From Mesostigma viride (taxonomy: Eukaryota; Streptophyta; Mesostigmatophyceae; Mesostigmatales; Mesostigmataceae), in assembly GCA_009746045.1 (NCBI GenBank), contig RPFO01000037.1, forward strand, positions 62,001 through 126,000: a stretch of DNA of 64,000 nucleotides, written 5' to 3'. Below the pieces are notes generated by a model. The model saw nothing but the letters and a program-made list of their open reading frames with translations. It had not been told where the DNA came from and ran no database searches. Made by a program: the position numbers and the translations under genes. Every line of letters starts with the position of its first letter. Position 1 is the stretch's first letter. Shown one piece after another: positions 23,287-34,987 of the stretch.

Positions 23287-23649
23287 CCTTGCCGCATGTG
23301 GCTTTTAATTTTTCATGGCTGCCCTACCTTCTCGGTGCATGCTTTGCGGCTAGCAGCCTTGTGATCAACACATTCCGTGTCTTATGACCTTGGTTCATAG
23401 GTTTATTACATCAAAGAGACAACCAGCGCAGGCCAGAAATCGGGAGAATCCGGACCATGGTAGCTCGAGCCTGCCGTTATCTTTTCCGCGTTTTCGAGTC
23501 GTTCAGGATGATGAAGATGAATGGTGATGGAAATGTGTATCCTTACAATTGGTAGAACATATATCAAATGGGATAAAACCATATTTGGGTGAACAGGTTT
23601 CATGGCTCATGGCTCATCTATTTTTTTTCAATGGGATATGACGTAAAAG
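23287..23649. other. 3' flank of the 260-codon ORF
   Basis: No supported gene. A stretch near 23420-23470 (AGGCCAGAAATCGG) may be a fragment of the conserved module family, but the match is short. Confidence 0.3.
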
Positions 23650-25260
23650 CTGGCAATGTGCATTTTCTAAATGCTGCCTGCAAGAATCCAGCCTGAAATG
23701 AGTTCATTTGTTCACTATTCATATTTGTTTCATGGATTAGTTAACCGAGAAAATCACGAAAAACTGCACATGTATGCTGTCACATGTCACCATTTGAGCT
23801 CAGAATGAGCCCAATTTTTGTGGGTGGTCTATTTTCATGGTCTAGATGCTGCCTGCAAGAATCCAGCCTGAAATGAGTTCATTTGTTCACTATTCATATT
23901 TGTTTCATGTAAGAAAAGGGGGAAAATGACGAAAAACTGCACATGTATGCTGTCACATGTCACCATTTGAGCTCAGAATGAGCCCAATTTTTGTGGGTGG
24001 TCTATTTTCATGGTCTAGATGCTGCCTGCAAGAATCCAGCCTGATATGAGTTCATTTGTTCACTATTCATATTTGTTTCATGTAAGAAAAGGGGGAAAAT
24101 GACGAAAAACTGCACATGTATGCTGTCACATGTCACCATTTGAGCTCAGAATGAGCCCAATTTTTGTGGGTGGTCTATTTTCATGGTATAAATGCTGCCT
24201 GCAAGAATCCAGCCTGATATGAGTTCATTTGTTCACTATTCATATTTGTTGCATGTAAGAAAAGGGGGAAAATGACGAAAAACTGCACATGTATGCTGTC
24301 ACATGTCACCATTTGAGCTCAGAATGAGCCCAATTTTTGTGGGTGGTCTATTTTCATAGTCTACATGCTGCCTGCAAGAATCCAGCCTGAAATGAGTTCA
24401 TTTGTCCACTATTCATATTTGTTTCATGTAATTAAGTAAAGGGGGAAAATGACGAAAAACTGCACATGTATGCTGTCACATGTCACCATTTGAGCTCAGA
24501 ATGAGCCCAATTTTTGTGGGTGGTCTATTTTCATGGTCTAGATGCTGCCTGCAAGAATCCAGCCTGAAATGAGTTCATTTGTTCACTATTCATATTTGTT
24601 TCATGTAAGAAAAGGGGGAAAATGACGAAAAACTGCACATGTATGCTGTCACATGTCACCATTTGAGCTCAGAATGAGCCCAATTTTTGTGGGTGGTCTA
24701 TTTTCATGGTATAAATGCTGCCTGCAAGAATCCAGCCTGAAATGAGTTCATTTGTTTACTATTCATATTTGTTTCATGTAAGAAAAGGGGGAAAATGACG
24801 AAAAACTGCACATGTATGCTGTCACATGTCACCATTTGAGCTCAGAATGAGCCCAATTTTTGTGGGTGGTCTATTTTCATGGTATAAATGCTGCCTGCAA
24901 GAATCCAGCCTGATATGAGTTCATTTGTCCACTATTCATATTTGTTGCATGTAAGAAAAGGGGGAAAATGACGAAAAACTGCACATGTATGCTGTCACAT
25001 GTCACCATTTGAGCTCAGAATGAGCCCAATTTTTGTGGGTGGTCTATTTTCATGGTCTACATGCTGCCTGCAAGAATCCAGCCTGAAATGAGTTCATTTG
25101 TCCACTATTCATATTTGTTTCATGTAAGTAAAGGGGGAAAATGACGAAAAACTGCACATATATGCTGTCACATGTCACCATTTGAGCTCAGAATGAGCCC
25201 AATTTTTGTGGGTGGTCTATTTTCATGGTCTACATGCTGCCTGCAACAGTCCAGCTTTAG
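23650..25260 (-). repeat. Right arm: inverted tandem array of the 173-bp unit, about nine copies
   Basis: Reverse-complement units of the left arm (CTGCCTGCAAGAATCCAGCC ... GTGGGTGGTCTATTTTCATG) repeat with the same period and small indels. Two units carry an ATTAAG/GTAAG variant of the GTAAGAAAAGGGGG block. Opposite orientation to the left arm makes the whole element a giant potential hairpin. Confidence 0.9.
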
Positions 25261-25346
25261 GTACCCTCAGATCTGAAAGTTTTTTTTTTTACTCATTTGA
25301 AGACTTGTGAAATTGAGCAAACACTTATGAATCCCCTCTCGTCCTC

Positions 25347-26400
25347 GGACCAATTTCACCTAGGTCTGCCACTACGCTGGCAAGGGGCGCCGACATGGCG
25401 CCGACCTTCCAAAGCATGCAGTCCACACAAGATCCTCGGGTCGACATCGACCCTCGCCTACAGAATCCACGCATGAGTACAATATCTCAACTAGCTATAA
25501 AGTACGCAGCGCGGCGCGACTGCACCGGCCCCTAGAAGATACACGCATACAACAACCTAGGCCCAAAATAACTGGTCCGAATCACACAAACTGTCATAGT
25601 TCCATACAAAAGTCCTGACCAAGGGACAATGCCCAAATTAAGTCCCGAAATGAGTCCCAAAGTCCTACGGACTATGACAACAAGTCAAACTACATAATTT
25701 ATATTCCATTGTTACGTCCGTCCAAAAGGGCCGGGACGTAACACTCCTCCCCCCCCACGGGGGTCGGTTACTAGTCCCTACCGTACAAGAGATAGAAAGG
25801 AAACAAGTAAGCTACGCTACTATAAGAGTACTATGTCCCAACCCCGGTTCACCCGCGGGTTAGTAATACCAATTCCTCTAGAGGTCGATACACAGGACCT
25901 TGACCCTGACGTAGTAGCATGAAACAGGATGACAGGATCATTCCGCCATCCGTCATAAAACTCTCACAACCATCTCAGCGACCGCCGTTGTTGACGCGCC
26001 GATCCACTGGAGCCACCTTAGGGGGCGCCACCGCGTGCCCTATCCCATCCACATAATAATGCACAGTCCATGTAATCCCGCGCAACCAGTCCTGAGGTCC
26101 TGAGCAGCCTCAAACTTGATGAAATGTTGACCATAGGGGTACTATGTCCCAGCCCTTGTGCACCAACGGGCCAGTGAAACCAGGTCCCCCCAGACTTGCC
26201 ACGCAAGGGCAACTCTTTATATATAGCCAATCGGGACTGTCAGCATGCAGGAGGGAATATTTTTCATGCATACAACTTGATGATCCGGCCGACGAGGTGG
26301 CCAGTCATGTATCCCGTCCAGCCGAAACCCAGCCTTACAGCGCGACTGATGCGCGTAATCACATGACGATTAAGAAGTAAGTACTACTAGCGTCGACGAC
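25347..26400. other. Degenerate sequence without a supported gene
   Basis: A phrase CTATGTCCCA(A/G)CCC is repeated near 25829 and 26141 in similar contexts. GGGCCGGGACGTAACACTCC near 25730 looks like a retroelement boundary, but no pair was found. Confidence 0.3.
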
Positions 26401-27150
26401 GGTGAGGCACAGCATGCAGTGCAGGCCCCATGCTCAGAAGCGAGGGCGTGCACCAGAAGAATCTGATCCATCGCCTCACTACCGACAGCTGTACGCGTCC
26501 TCTCAAATATACAGGCGCGCCGTGAGCCAACCGACCATGCAACGTGGCCGTCCCCGGCCGCCTCTGGAGTGGCTGTATAGCGGGGGAAGCCCTAGCGTGG
26601 CCGCTAGAGTGCGCCTCCCCTGCACCTGCGAACGCATGCAGGTGCCCGCAAGGCCCTAGTGTGTCCACTAGAGTGCGCCCTGCCGACTCCTCCACGAATC
26701 TGCAGTAAGTTAGGCACAACACCACTCCGGCCGACGTGCCTAGACCGAAGCAGTCGCCGGTCCCCACATTCCTTACTGCTGCACTAATGTGCCTGAACTC
26801 CACCACAACAAGCGGGGGAAAACTCCTCAGCTCGCAGTCACACCCTCCGTGACACTCGCACCGCGAGAGCACGGTTGATGTTTGCGCAGGCCCATATGCA
26901 TGTGATGCTCGAGGCCGCCGACGTGGACTGCATAGCGCCCGCAATGCCCGCACTTATACAATGCAATGGGCAGGTCGGGGAATGACACGCCTTGCAGGAA
27001 CTGCCGTATCAGTAAGGTTGCCCCTGCGAGACACCGTGCTGCTCCTGGAGTAGGGCCGAAGCAATCCCGCAGTCCCAAACAATGCTCCTCGGGCTCGATC
27101 GCGCCCAGCACATACAGCGATCGTGGACCGGGGTCAATGCCGTGCACGAC
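26401..27150 (-). pseudogene. Candidate zinc-finger gene remnant
   Basis: The minus frame 27147-26827 contains SLYVLGAIEPEEHCLGLRDC, then LYKCGHCGRYAVHVGGLEHH and MHMGLRKHQP. C-x2-C-x12-H-x-x-H-like spacing suggests a C2H2-type finger. The following frame (26953-26387) has a weakly similar block (GTGDCFGLGTSAGVVLCL), suggesting a duplicated module. Frames change without clear splice sites. The function is unknown, and this may be chance in GC-rich sequence. Confidence 0.25.
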
Positions 27151-28720
27151 CGATCACCGCCTGTCCACCCCGCTTGACTGTCTTGCCCAGAATCCCCATT
27201 CCCGCAACAGAAACACGCCACTATGTATGCAGTCCCCACCGCGCATCGCCACATCCCCCACTCGAAGCTTGAAGGCCTCTCACCACCCCTGTACCAGTGC
27301 ATGGTCATGGGGTATAGTACATTTTGAAGCCCACACAGCCCGCCCGCCATGCACATGGAACGTCCTGCTCTGAGTCCCTCATCCATGCAACCTCGTAGAC
27401 GCGCGGACACGAGCCACTTGCAAATCACGCTCGATCGGCCTCCACCAGTGGTGCAAGGAACAACTCCCTACCGGGCTCAGCCCACAGGAGGGACGCGAAC
27501 ACTGCGCGATGGTAGCCATGCACAGGGTCGCGGGCAGTGACTAGGTGCTCGAGCAGACTCCAGCAGCTCGATCCTGCCTGCCTCTCAGTCTCGGGTCGCC
27601 GTTACTACAGTCCCCGTGACTCGCCCTCGACGGCCAGATCCCGCACGTCCCATGTACCTCAGTGCTCTGCCATGGCTCAGCGCGCGTCAGCGCCGGGTCC
27701 GCTCAGAGCGGATGTACCGGCCCTATGTAGTGATACCGGGTGCTACTCGGACACCGGCAGTCTGCGGGGCGACAGCGCCACATCATGTGGCATCGGCACC
27801 ATGCACGCGCACTGTTGAGGCGGTGAGACAATGACCGGACACCGCCACCGGCTTCTGATGCAACCACGCGACCGGCACCAGCGCAACCAGTGCAACCACG
27901 ACCGGCTGGGTCATCCACCACTACTGCCGGCAGTACGTGCTGTCGCCATGCACTGCACCGTGCCCGCATATGCTTGCAGCCCCGGGGGCCCTTACTCCCA
28001 ACAGTCGCGGCGGACGCGGGCGCGCCCTGCATGCATGCACGGTTACTCGAGCCCAGGAGTGCCCTGACCGAGCTAGGCGTCGACTCAATGCCGGGGTAGC
28101 CAATTGGTTGGCTACCGACAATTCAACAAGGTGCTGTACATCTGTTTAATTGCCGGCCGACCACGATTCAATACAGGCTCCACCATGCCTGATCGCCCAG
28201 TCGCATCGGGGTTGCAACAGCCTCCATGCACCGTGCCGTCTCCATGCACCGTGCCGCACTAGTGAAATTAATTACGTGCGGGTGCACGAGAAGCCATGCA
28301 CGTCCCTCACGCGCCAGGAAGTCAGGGAGCCGTGACTCATAGCCGCCAGCCGGAAGGCTCTCTATAATAATACTTGGCCGCATGCCTTGGACTCCGCGTC
28401 CGTTGGTCACGCGGGACGCGACGTGCAGTCAGGCCGTAGCCTGGGGTCGCTGGCACTCGCTGCCGAATCCGGCATCCCGCGCGGAGATGCCTCGGTACGG
28501 ACGCCTTAGTAGTAGAATCATCAAGCATCCAGTGAGCCCATGTCTAAAAAGGCCAGGACCATGTGCACATGCGGTGCTGAGTGCCTGACGTGGTCCTCTT
28601 CGGGACGACCCGTTCAAGCCCACCACCACTTGCAGATTATCCCATAGAGAATATAGCATGCATGGAGAAAATATATTATATAGAAAATAGAGAATATCGA
28701 AAATATATAATATCCGCACG
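27151..28720. other. GC-rich non-coding interval
   Basis: Several overlapping open frames on both strands, none with conserved motifs or credible splicing. I see nothing to annotate. Confidence 0.35.
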
Positions 28721-28729
28721 CTGGCGCAT

Positions 28730-28833
28730 CGATTCCTGGCATGGCAGTAGAAGGGTCGTCGGATCCACGCGCGGCTGCGCCTCGATCCCTGGCATGGCAG
28801 TAGAAGGGTCGTCGGATCCACGCGCGGCTGCGG
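28730..28833. repeat. Direct duplication, ~52-bp unit, two copies
   Basis: CCTGGCATGGCAGTAGAAGG and GTCGTCGGATCCACGCGCGG occur twice in succession. Confidence 0.85.
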
Positions 28834-29379
28834 TGGATTCCTACATAGATGGCCGGCTCGATCCAAAGCCGAACCGTGCCGGTCATCATACAGGAGCTAG
28901 ATATAATTAAGAAGAGTATGGTATCATAAACGGAAGTGTAGTGGACCAGTACAAGTACTTAGTAGTATATAAAAGGTAGGTATAGTAAAGAAGTATATAT
29001 GGTATTATTAGTAGCCATCTGGTTTCATACGCTCTGCGACCCCTCCCCTTCCCCCGGGGACGACGCGTCCACGCGATCGACCAATTACTGCCAAGGAGTC
29101 AAGGATGCTGGACCGCTCCTGCTGCAGGATGCTGGACCGCCGGGCGCTCGTGTGTAATGCTATGTGCCCTATACTCGCTGTCAGGGCACCAAGAGGAACC
29201 ATCGGGAAACCAAACTCCTCGATCGCCGGCGCACGCGAATGTCCACATCCTGCGCGTCCAAAGTCGAGCCAAATGATGATGTCCGCTGCGCCCAGCGGTG
29301 CGATGGTCGCAGCCAGGTCGAACGGGGTGCCTTAATTGCAGCACACCTTTGATATCTGCCAGACCGGGCGATTGGTCAC
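28834..29379. other. Non-coding interval
   Basis: No supported gene. A TA-rich stretch at 28900-29010 separates it from the preceding repeat. Confidence 0.35.
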
Positions 29380-29900
29380 TAGGAGTTAATTTTACGGGGC
29401 GTAAACGCCCCAGTTGAGGTTACCGGGGCGGTTACTGGCCAGTAACCATGTACGTTTAAGGTTACCGGCCAGGTTACCGGCCGGTAACCTTAAACGCGAC
29501 AGACTAAATACCGGCCGGTAATGGTTACCGGGCGGTAATAGTTACCGGAACGTTTACTGGGCGGTAACTTTTACCGGAGCCGTAACCATGCCCGTAACCT
29601 ATCTGGGTTACGGTCATGGTTACGGCCCAAGTAGAAGTTACCGGGCGGTAAACTGGCATGGTTACGGGACCAGTTCTGAGAACCGGGATGGGTTCCCGGC
29701 ATGGTTACGGGACCAGTTCTGATAACCGGGCCTGGCTACTGGCCTGCATGTTACGGGTCCGTCAACCGTCCCGTAACCTGCAGTAGTTACGGCCCAGTAG
29801 TTGACCCTGGCTACTGCGGTGGTTACGGGGCCGGTTATGCCCCAGTAATAATAGTAACCCATGCCTACAACGCAGCCTGTCCGGGTTATGGCCCCGAATT
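29380..29900. repeat. Dense cluster of GGTTACC-type palindromic motifs
   Basis: About 500 bp packed with GGTTACCGG, CCGGTAACC, GGTTACGG and GGGCGGTAA in both orientations, including the palindrome GGTTACCGGCCGGTAACC near 29471. Such dense bidirectional short motifs are typical of transposon subterminal regions. The element they belonged to is not recognisable. Confidence 0.6.
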
Positions 29901-30340
29901 CTAAAATGCATTGACCCCGGCTATGGTGAGTGGCTTGCATGATATGGTGCTTTTCAAGATGCATTTTTGAATTAGGCATTTCATTAAAATGTTTAAGAAG
30001 TCATTAATAATCAATTGCACGAATCACTTCCATCCGATGTTGTCAACGTGGGCTTCATGATGAAATCGTGGAGATGACGCACATGAAGTTCACGGAACAT
30101 CTTAGGTAATAAATTAAGCCGTTACGGCAGTAGAACCTTGGCCGATGAGGGTGGCGTCTTGAAGCTGTTGTCACCCTCAAGTCCGCTCGGCCAGGGGTAA
30201 TCGCCCATGTTGATTTGAAAGGTACCGCCGTCCATATGGCGGCTCCGCTTTTGGTGCGAGTTGACCAACTTCCCGTCTTAATCATTCCGGATTGCCTGCA
30301 GTTCATTCCGCCTTTGTCCAAGTAAGACAGCAACTGTCAC
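29901..30340. other. Non-coding interval
   Basis: No supported gene or repeat. Confidence 0.35.
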
Positions 30341-30344
30341 GCAC

Positions 30345-30640
30345 TCATAGAAAACGCAAAATGCCCCGAATGCAGTTACGGCCATACGGTAGCGAGGAAT
30401 AGCAGTTGAAATTTCTAGTACACAGGCAACTAGTAAGAAAAGGGACGATGCGTGCACCACCACCAATACGTACGTGCATCCCTCTCTTGAAAGTGACAGC
30501 ATCTTCCATGCCGTCCAAGAAAAACGCAACGTATTTAACATGAACCCGAATGCAGTTACGGTCGTAGACTAGTGAGGACTGGCAGCTGAAAGTTCTAGTT
30601 GATGGGCTGAGAATAAGGAAAAAAATGATGCGTGCACTCA
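30345..30640. repeat. 180-bp tandem duplication
   Basis: CCGAATGCAGTTACGG recurs at 30366 and 30546, each followed by a diverged copy of the same 180-bp sequence ending in the first ATGCGTGCAC units of the adjoining minisatellite. Confidence 0.75.
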
Positions 30641-31910
30641 CCTACCCTATTACGTCCCTCCCATGGCGAGGAACCAGCAAAACCACCCACATACCCTGTT
30701 GTGTCCCTCCCTTGACAAGGAACAAGCACGTGCACATGCCCCACCCCACATGCATGCCTCCCTTGACAAGAATCGAACGAGCACGTGCACCCACCTACCC
30801 TATGTGCACCCCTCCTTTGACAAGGAACAAGCACGTGCACATGCCTACCCCACATGCATGCCTCCCTTGACAAGAATCGAACGAGCACGTGCACCCACCC
30901 ACCCTGTGTGCACCCCTCCTTTGACAAGGAACAAGCACATGAACTCACCTACACTACGCGCGTCCCTCCCTTGACAAGGAATAGGCACGTGCACATGCCT
31001 ACCCCACATCCATGCCTCCCCTGACCAGTAACAAGCACGTGCACCCACCTACCCTACGTGCATCCCTCCTGTGACATGGAACAAGCATGTGCACCCACCA
31101 ACCCTATGTACGTGCCTCTTGACAAGCAACAAGCACGTGCACCCACCTACCCTAAGTGCCCCCCTCCTTCGACAAGGAACAAGCATGTGCACAGTCACCT
31201 ACCGTACGTGAATCCCTCCCTTGGCAAGGACCAAGCACGTGCACCCACCTACCCGATGTCTGCCCCTCCCTTGATAAGGTACAAGCATGCCCACCCACCT
31301 ACCCTACCTGCATCCCTCCCTTGACATGGAACAACCATGTGCACATTCCTACTCCACATGCCCCCCTCCTTTGACAAGGAACAAGCATGTGCACTCATCT
31401 ACCGCACGTGCATCCCTCCCTTGACAAGGAACAAGCAAGCCCACCCACCTACCCTACCTGCATCCCTCCCTTGACATGAAACAAGCACGTGCACATGCCT
31501 ACCCCACATGCATGCCTCCCTTGACAAGGAACGAGCACGTGCACCCACCCACCCTATGTGCACCCCTCCTTTGACAAGGAACAAGCACATGAACTCACCT
31601 ACACTACGTGCGTCCCTCCCTTGGCAAGGAATAAGCACGTGCACATGCCTACCCCACATCCATGCCTCCCCTGACCAGGAACAAGCACGTGCACTCACCT
31701 ACCCTACGTATGTGCCTCTTGACAAGGACCAAGCTCGTGCACCCACCTACCATACGTGAATCCCTCCCTTGACAAGGTACACGCATGCCCACCCACCTAC
31801 CCTACGTGGGCCCCTCCCTTGATAAGGTACAAGCATGACCAGCCACCTACCCCGCGAGCCTCCCTACTTTGACAAGGAACAAGCACGTGGGCCCGCTAGC
31901 ATGGCAGCAA
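30640..31910. repeat. Minisatellite, ~50-bp unit, about 25 copies
   Basis: Units read CCTCCCTTGACAAGGAACAA, GCACGTGCACCCACCTACCC and TACGTGCATC with substitutions and small indels (a 55-bp variant carries an extra AATCGAACGA). Same family as 4968-5212. Open frames on both strands are repeat products. Each unit has a CACGTG E-box-like hexamer. Confidence 0.9.
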
Positions 31911-31933
31911 GGAAGACATTACACTAACATGGC

Positions 31934-32155
31934 ATGGCCAAAGCAAAAGAGACAGAGAAGTCAATGGAGAGAGAGCTCCTAAGAACTCCGAGTAAATTTG
32001 GAAACCATGGAGGGCAAAAAACGTTCAACAACTTACGATGGGCATCGGCACATACAGAGAAGCCCAGGTGTGCCAGGTGTAAAATAAGCGAGATTGAAGT
32101 GTCGCCTACCTCGTGGGAGACTTTTGGTATCTGGTACAGTACCAACCCGCGGTAA
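31934..32155 (+). CDS. Small ORF, 73 residues, hypothetical
   Basis: Lys/Glu-rich start (MAKAKETEKSMERELLRTPS) with a Cys-x2-Cys pair (PRCARCKISEIEV). No known family, no splice evidence. It follows directly on the minisatellite. Confidence 0.2.
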   Translation: MAKAKETEKSMERELLRTPSKFGNHGGQKTFNNLRWASAHTEKPRCARCKISEIEVSPTSWETFGIWYSTNPR

Positions 32156-33485
32156 CGCAACTAGTTACGCAACTAATCAAAAAAAATTAAATGACGTATT
32201 TATATGAAGGAAGTGTAGGGCTACCCAACGCCACCTTCCGTTGCGTAAAAGCTTATGTCTACAGAAAGATACGGGGTCAGGAAGAATCGCCATAGCCAGT
32301 TCCGCAAAAGGCACTCACCGATTTTGCGGTTCCGCAACGAGGGAGAAACGCAACAAACATGGGGTACCCTCGATGTAGGGGCCAATAATGAACTGACGCG
32401 TTGCGGTTAAAAAGGATGCGGCGGAAGTCAGAAGTCTGAAATTGATCGATCCTCAGTTATTACGTCTGGCTTCCTCGTATTTACGAAAGGTGCGTAAGGG
32501 CTGCCACCGGTACGTACAGTACGTAGTACCAGGTCCGCCATGGCATATCGACGTGTTAAAATTTGGCATACACGCCAAAATTAATTTTGCCCGACAGGCT
32601 CATGAAATATAATGTGTTCGCTTGGACTGTTTATATGTACTGAAAGCATAGCATCATTGACGATGGCTTGTGCGAAATCCTCACATTAATATGTAAAGTA
32701 CTAGTCGTGGATCGGACGTGCATAACGTGCATGTACCAAAAAATTTGTGGGCGCGGTGTACGTATTTTTCACACTTGATCATCGTGAACCGGCGTGTACC
32801 CTCGTCCGGCGCACGCATTACATACTACATACACGTGTACGTACGACAGGACAACAGCTGTCTATCAATGATGATAGATAGCTGTTTGTCCTGTCGGTCA
32901 TTGATAGATAGCTGTTGTCCTGTCGGAGATAGTACAACAATTACAATACATTATCACTTGATCTTAGCTTGCAATTTATAAACATTAAATCATCATTTTT
33001 AAAAGGAACAAATATAATTCATCATCCACAAGTCCGCCTGTAAGTGGGTGCACACGGGTGTACACTACGGGTGTACACAGGTGTACACGCCGGGTGTATT
33101 ATGTAGTAGAAACAGCCCGGTACATGCTCTACTACCAGTCTGCCACACGCTAAGTGTCGTTGGTATGTAGCTAGTGGCGTGACCCACAACGTCGTTGTGG
33201 GTCACGCTCCACTTCGGTCTACTGCCACACGCCGTGTCGGCGCTTGGTATCTACATCTATGTGGTGGCGTGACCCACAACGTCGTTGTGGGTCACGCTCC
33301 ACTTCGGTCTATGTACTGCCATGCCACACGCTAAGTGTCGGCGCTTGGTATGTAAGCTTACTGTATTTAGTCATTTTAGTGGCGTGATCCACAACGAAGC
33401 CGATACATGTGTACCCTCATCTGACACTTATGTACTAATACCGTCCTTGACACATATGTAAGTACTAATAATGCCGTCTCCCAAG
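32156..33485. other. Non-coding interval with hairpins and palindromes
   Basis: GTTGCGTAA/GTTCCGCAACG-type motifs recur at 32150-32420, possibly transposon subterminal repeats. A strong hairpin lies at 32844-32896 (CGACAGGACAACAGCTGTCT with its complement), with a third arm to 32925. A 31-bp perfect palindrome (GCGTGACCCACAACG and complement) occurs twice, near 33177 and 33265, within a ~90-bp repeat. GGGTGTACAC repeats lie at 33045-33105. Confidence 0.6.
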
Positions 33486-33905
33486 GTACGCAATCTACCG
33501 ACTTGCGTGCTCAAGGGGCCGGTTTTCCCCCGGGTGCGCACTTCTCAGAATCGCACGACCACACCGCGCGCACCTGGAGTGTGCGTTTGAAAGAAAACAA
33601 TGCCATTTCCAAAGGTGTAGGTACGCAATCTATCGACTTTACTAGGGAGTGCGTAACTAGGGAGTGCGCAAGGGGCCGGCGGTTTCCCCCCGGGTGCGCA
33701 CTTCTCAGAATCGCACAACCACACCGCGCGCAACCTGGAGTGTGCGTTTGAAAGAAAACAATGCCATTTCCAAAGGTGTAGGTACGCAATCTATCGACTT
33801 TACTAGGGAGTGCGTAACTAGGGAGTGCGCAAGGGGCCGGTTTCCCCCCGGGTGCGCACTTCTCAGAATCGCACGACCACACCGTGCAACCTGAAGTGCG
33901 TGAAT
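33486..33905. repeat. Tandem repeat, ~159-bp unit, 2.7 copies
   Basis: Units contain GGTACGCAATCTATCGACTT, TAGGGAGTGCG, CCCCGGGTGCGCACTTCTCA and CAATGCCATTTCCAAAGGTG, starting near 33484, 33623 and 33782. The array abuts the conserved module copy at 33920. Confidence 0.9.
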
Positions 33906-34700
33906 TGGCACCGTGCGCGTTTCGGAAATGCACGACTTAGCCATGGCGGCTTTGCACCCGTGCTTGCAATTTACTGTACGTTTGCGGACGAATTTCCCGG
34001 CCAAACTCAGGAAATAGAGCTTATACGTCCCAAATATGATTCGGATCAATTTTTAGCTCGCGGGGATGCGATTTACCACGTGCCGTCAGTGTTCTTGCTG
34101 GGAAAAACTGCGATCAGGCAGGTTCGACGGAATTGATTACTACAAGTGCTTTACGGCGCAACCCGGCGGGTGTCTAGGTTTATTTAATTACTTGTTATCA
34201 TGCATCGTCGTTGAATATAGGCAGCGGCAGTAAAGATTTGACGATTTTGACCACTCTGTCACATCACAGCTTGTGTGCCGCAAAGTGCCGCTTTTGCGGG
34301 CACTGCCTGGGCCAAGGTAACGTTAGCCATGCAAGGTATGGCTGGTTTATCGTTCCCCCATGGTTTCCTGACGTTTGTAAATGAATTTAATCTTGTGAGG
34401 CGTTGTCACTTTTCAGCCTTGATGATCTTTCTCGACCGTTGCCTGGCCCTCTCTAAAGCCCTCTTTTTTTACCATGCAAATGCCACACCATGGTGTGGTA
34501 GTGCATGTTTCTAACGCTAAATGCGTTGAATAACATTCATAGATGTTATTTATTCTTTTGCTACGTTCATATTGCGTGATTGTTTGGCCATGGGCTGCTT
34601 CAAGGGTGCTTTCAAGCTTATACGGGTGATAGAAAATCTTGGTGACAAACCATGGGCATAATGTGCCAGTCAGTATGCTGGCCATGTCATGTCAAAATAA
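33906..34700 (+). mobile_element. Conserved transposon module, copy 3, without recognisable ends
   Basis: Aligns along its length with 7690-8470 and 14590-15420. It begins with TTTCGGAAATGCACGACTTAGCC, passes through the frame TFADEFPGQTQEIELIRPK (to 34136), and ends near TTCAAGCTTATACGGGTGA. Neither TTAACCCC ends nor AACTCAGTCC palindromes are present, so it is a truncated insertion or an internal fragment. Confidence 0.55.
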
Positions 34701-34769
34701 ACAGTTTAGCCAGGAGGAGGAGGATTATAAGATGCTGAGCTGGGCTTACAACTGTTTAGGGTTTAGGTT

Positions 34770-34960
34770 TGTGATGGTTGGATGGTTGGGGGCTGCAGCT
34801 AGCGTGCGTGGATAAATAGTGGTTGGATGGTGAGGATTTGCTGCCATGTGTGCATGGATGGTGGTGGGATGGTGGGGGGTTGCAGCCATGCATGCGTGGA
34901 TGGTGGTGGGATGGTGGGGGGGTGCAGCCATGCGTGCATGGATGGTGGTTGCAACTGCCC
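34770..34960. repeat. GGATGGTGGTGGGATGG minisatellite, short array
   Basis: Imperfect units of GTGCATGGATGGTGGTGGGA, closely related to the 30-bp unit of the large array at 57446-59792. Confidence 0.8.
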
Positions 34961-34987
34961 ATTGTTCATGATCCAGGAAATTTACGG

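Larger units (their letters stand above)
19001..25346. mobile_element. Large element with satellite-array inverted arms, 6.3 kb
   Basis: The left end (GAGGACGAG...AGGGGATTCATAAGTG, GTTTGCTCAATTTCA) at 19001-19055 is matched in reverse complement at 25295-25346. Inside each end lies a tandem array of a 173-bp unit, in opposite orientation on the two sides (19110-20680 and 23650-25260). Between them are a minus-strand PHD-like ORF, a 120-bp repeat array and a plus-strand 260-codon ORF. ACCAA occurs next to both ends (18996-19000 and 25349-25353), but with a 2-bp offset on the right, so the target duplication is unproven. Superfamily unknown. Confidence 0.6.

Noticed and set aside
19110-25260. 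Reading the 173-bp arrays as a plain centromeric satellite
   Set aside because: Only about nine units per side, in opposite orientation around two ORFs and inside matching outer ends. That fits an element better, though a relationship to satellites remains open.
26387-28410. Several 60-190-codon frames in GC-rich sequence
   Set aside because: Apart from one weak zinc-finger-like segment, none has motifs or splice sites. High GC lowers stop frequency, so chance frames are expected.
32150-32530. Helitron end suggested by clustered GTTGCG motifs
   Set aside because: No TC...CTRR termini with a 3' hairpin and no Rep/helicase sequence were found.
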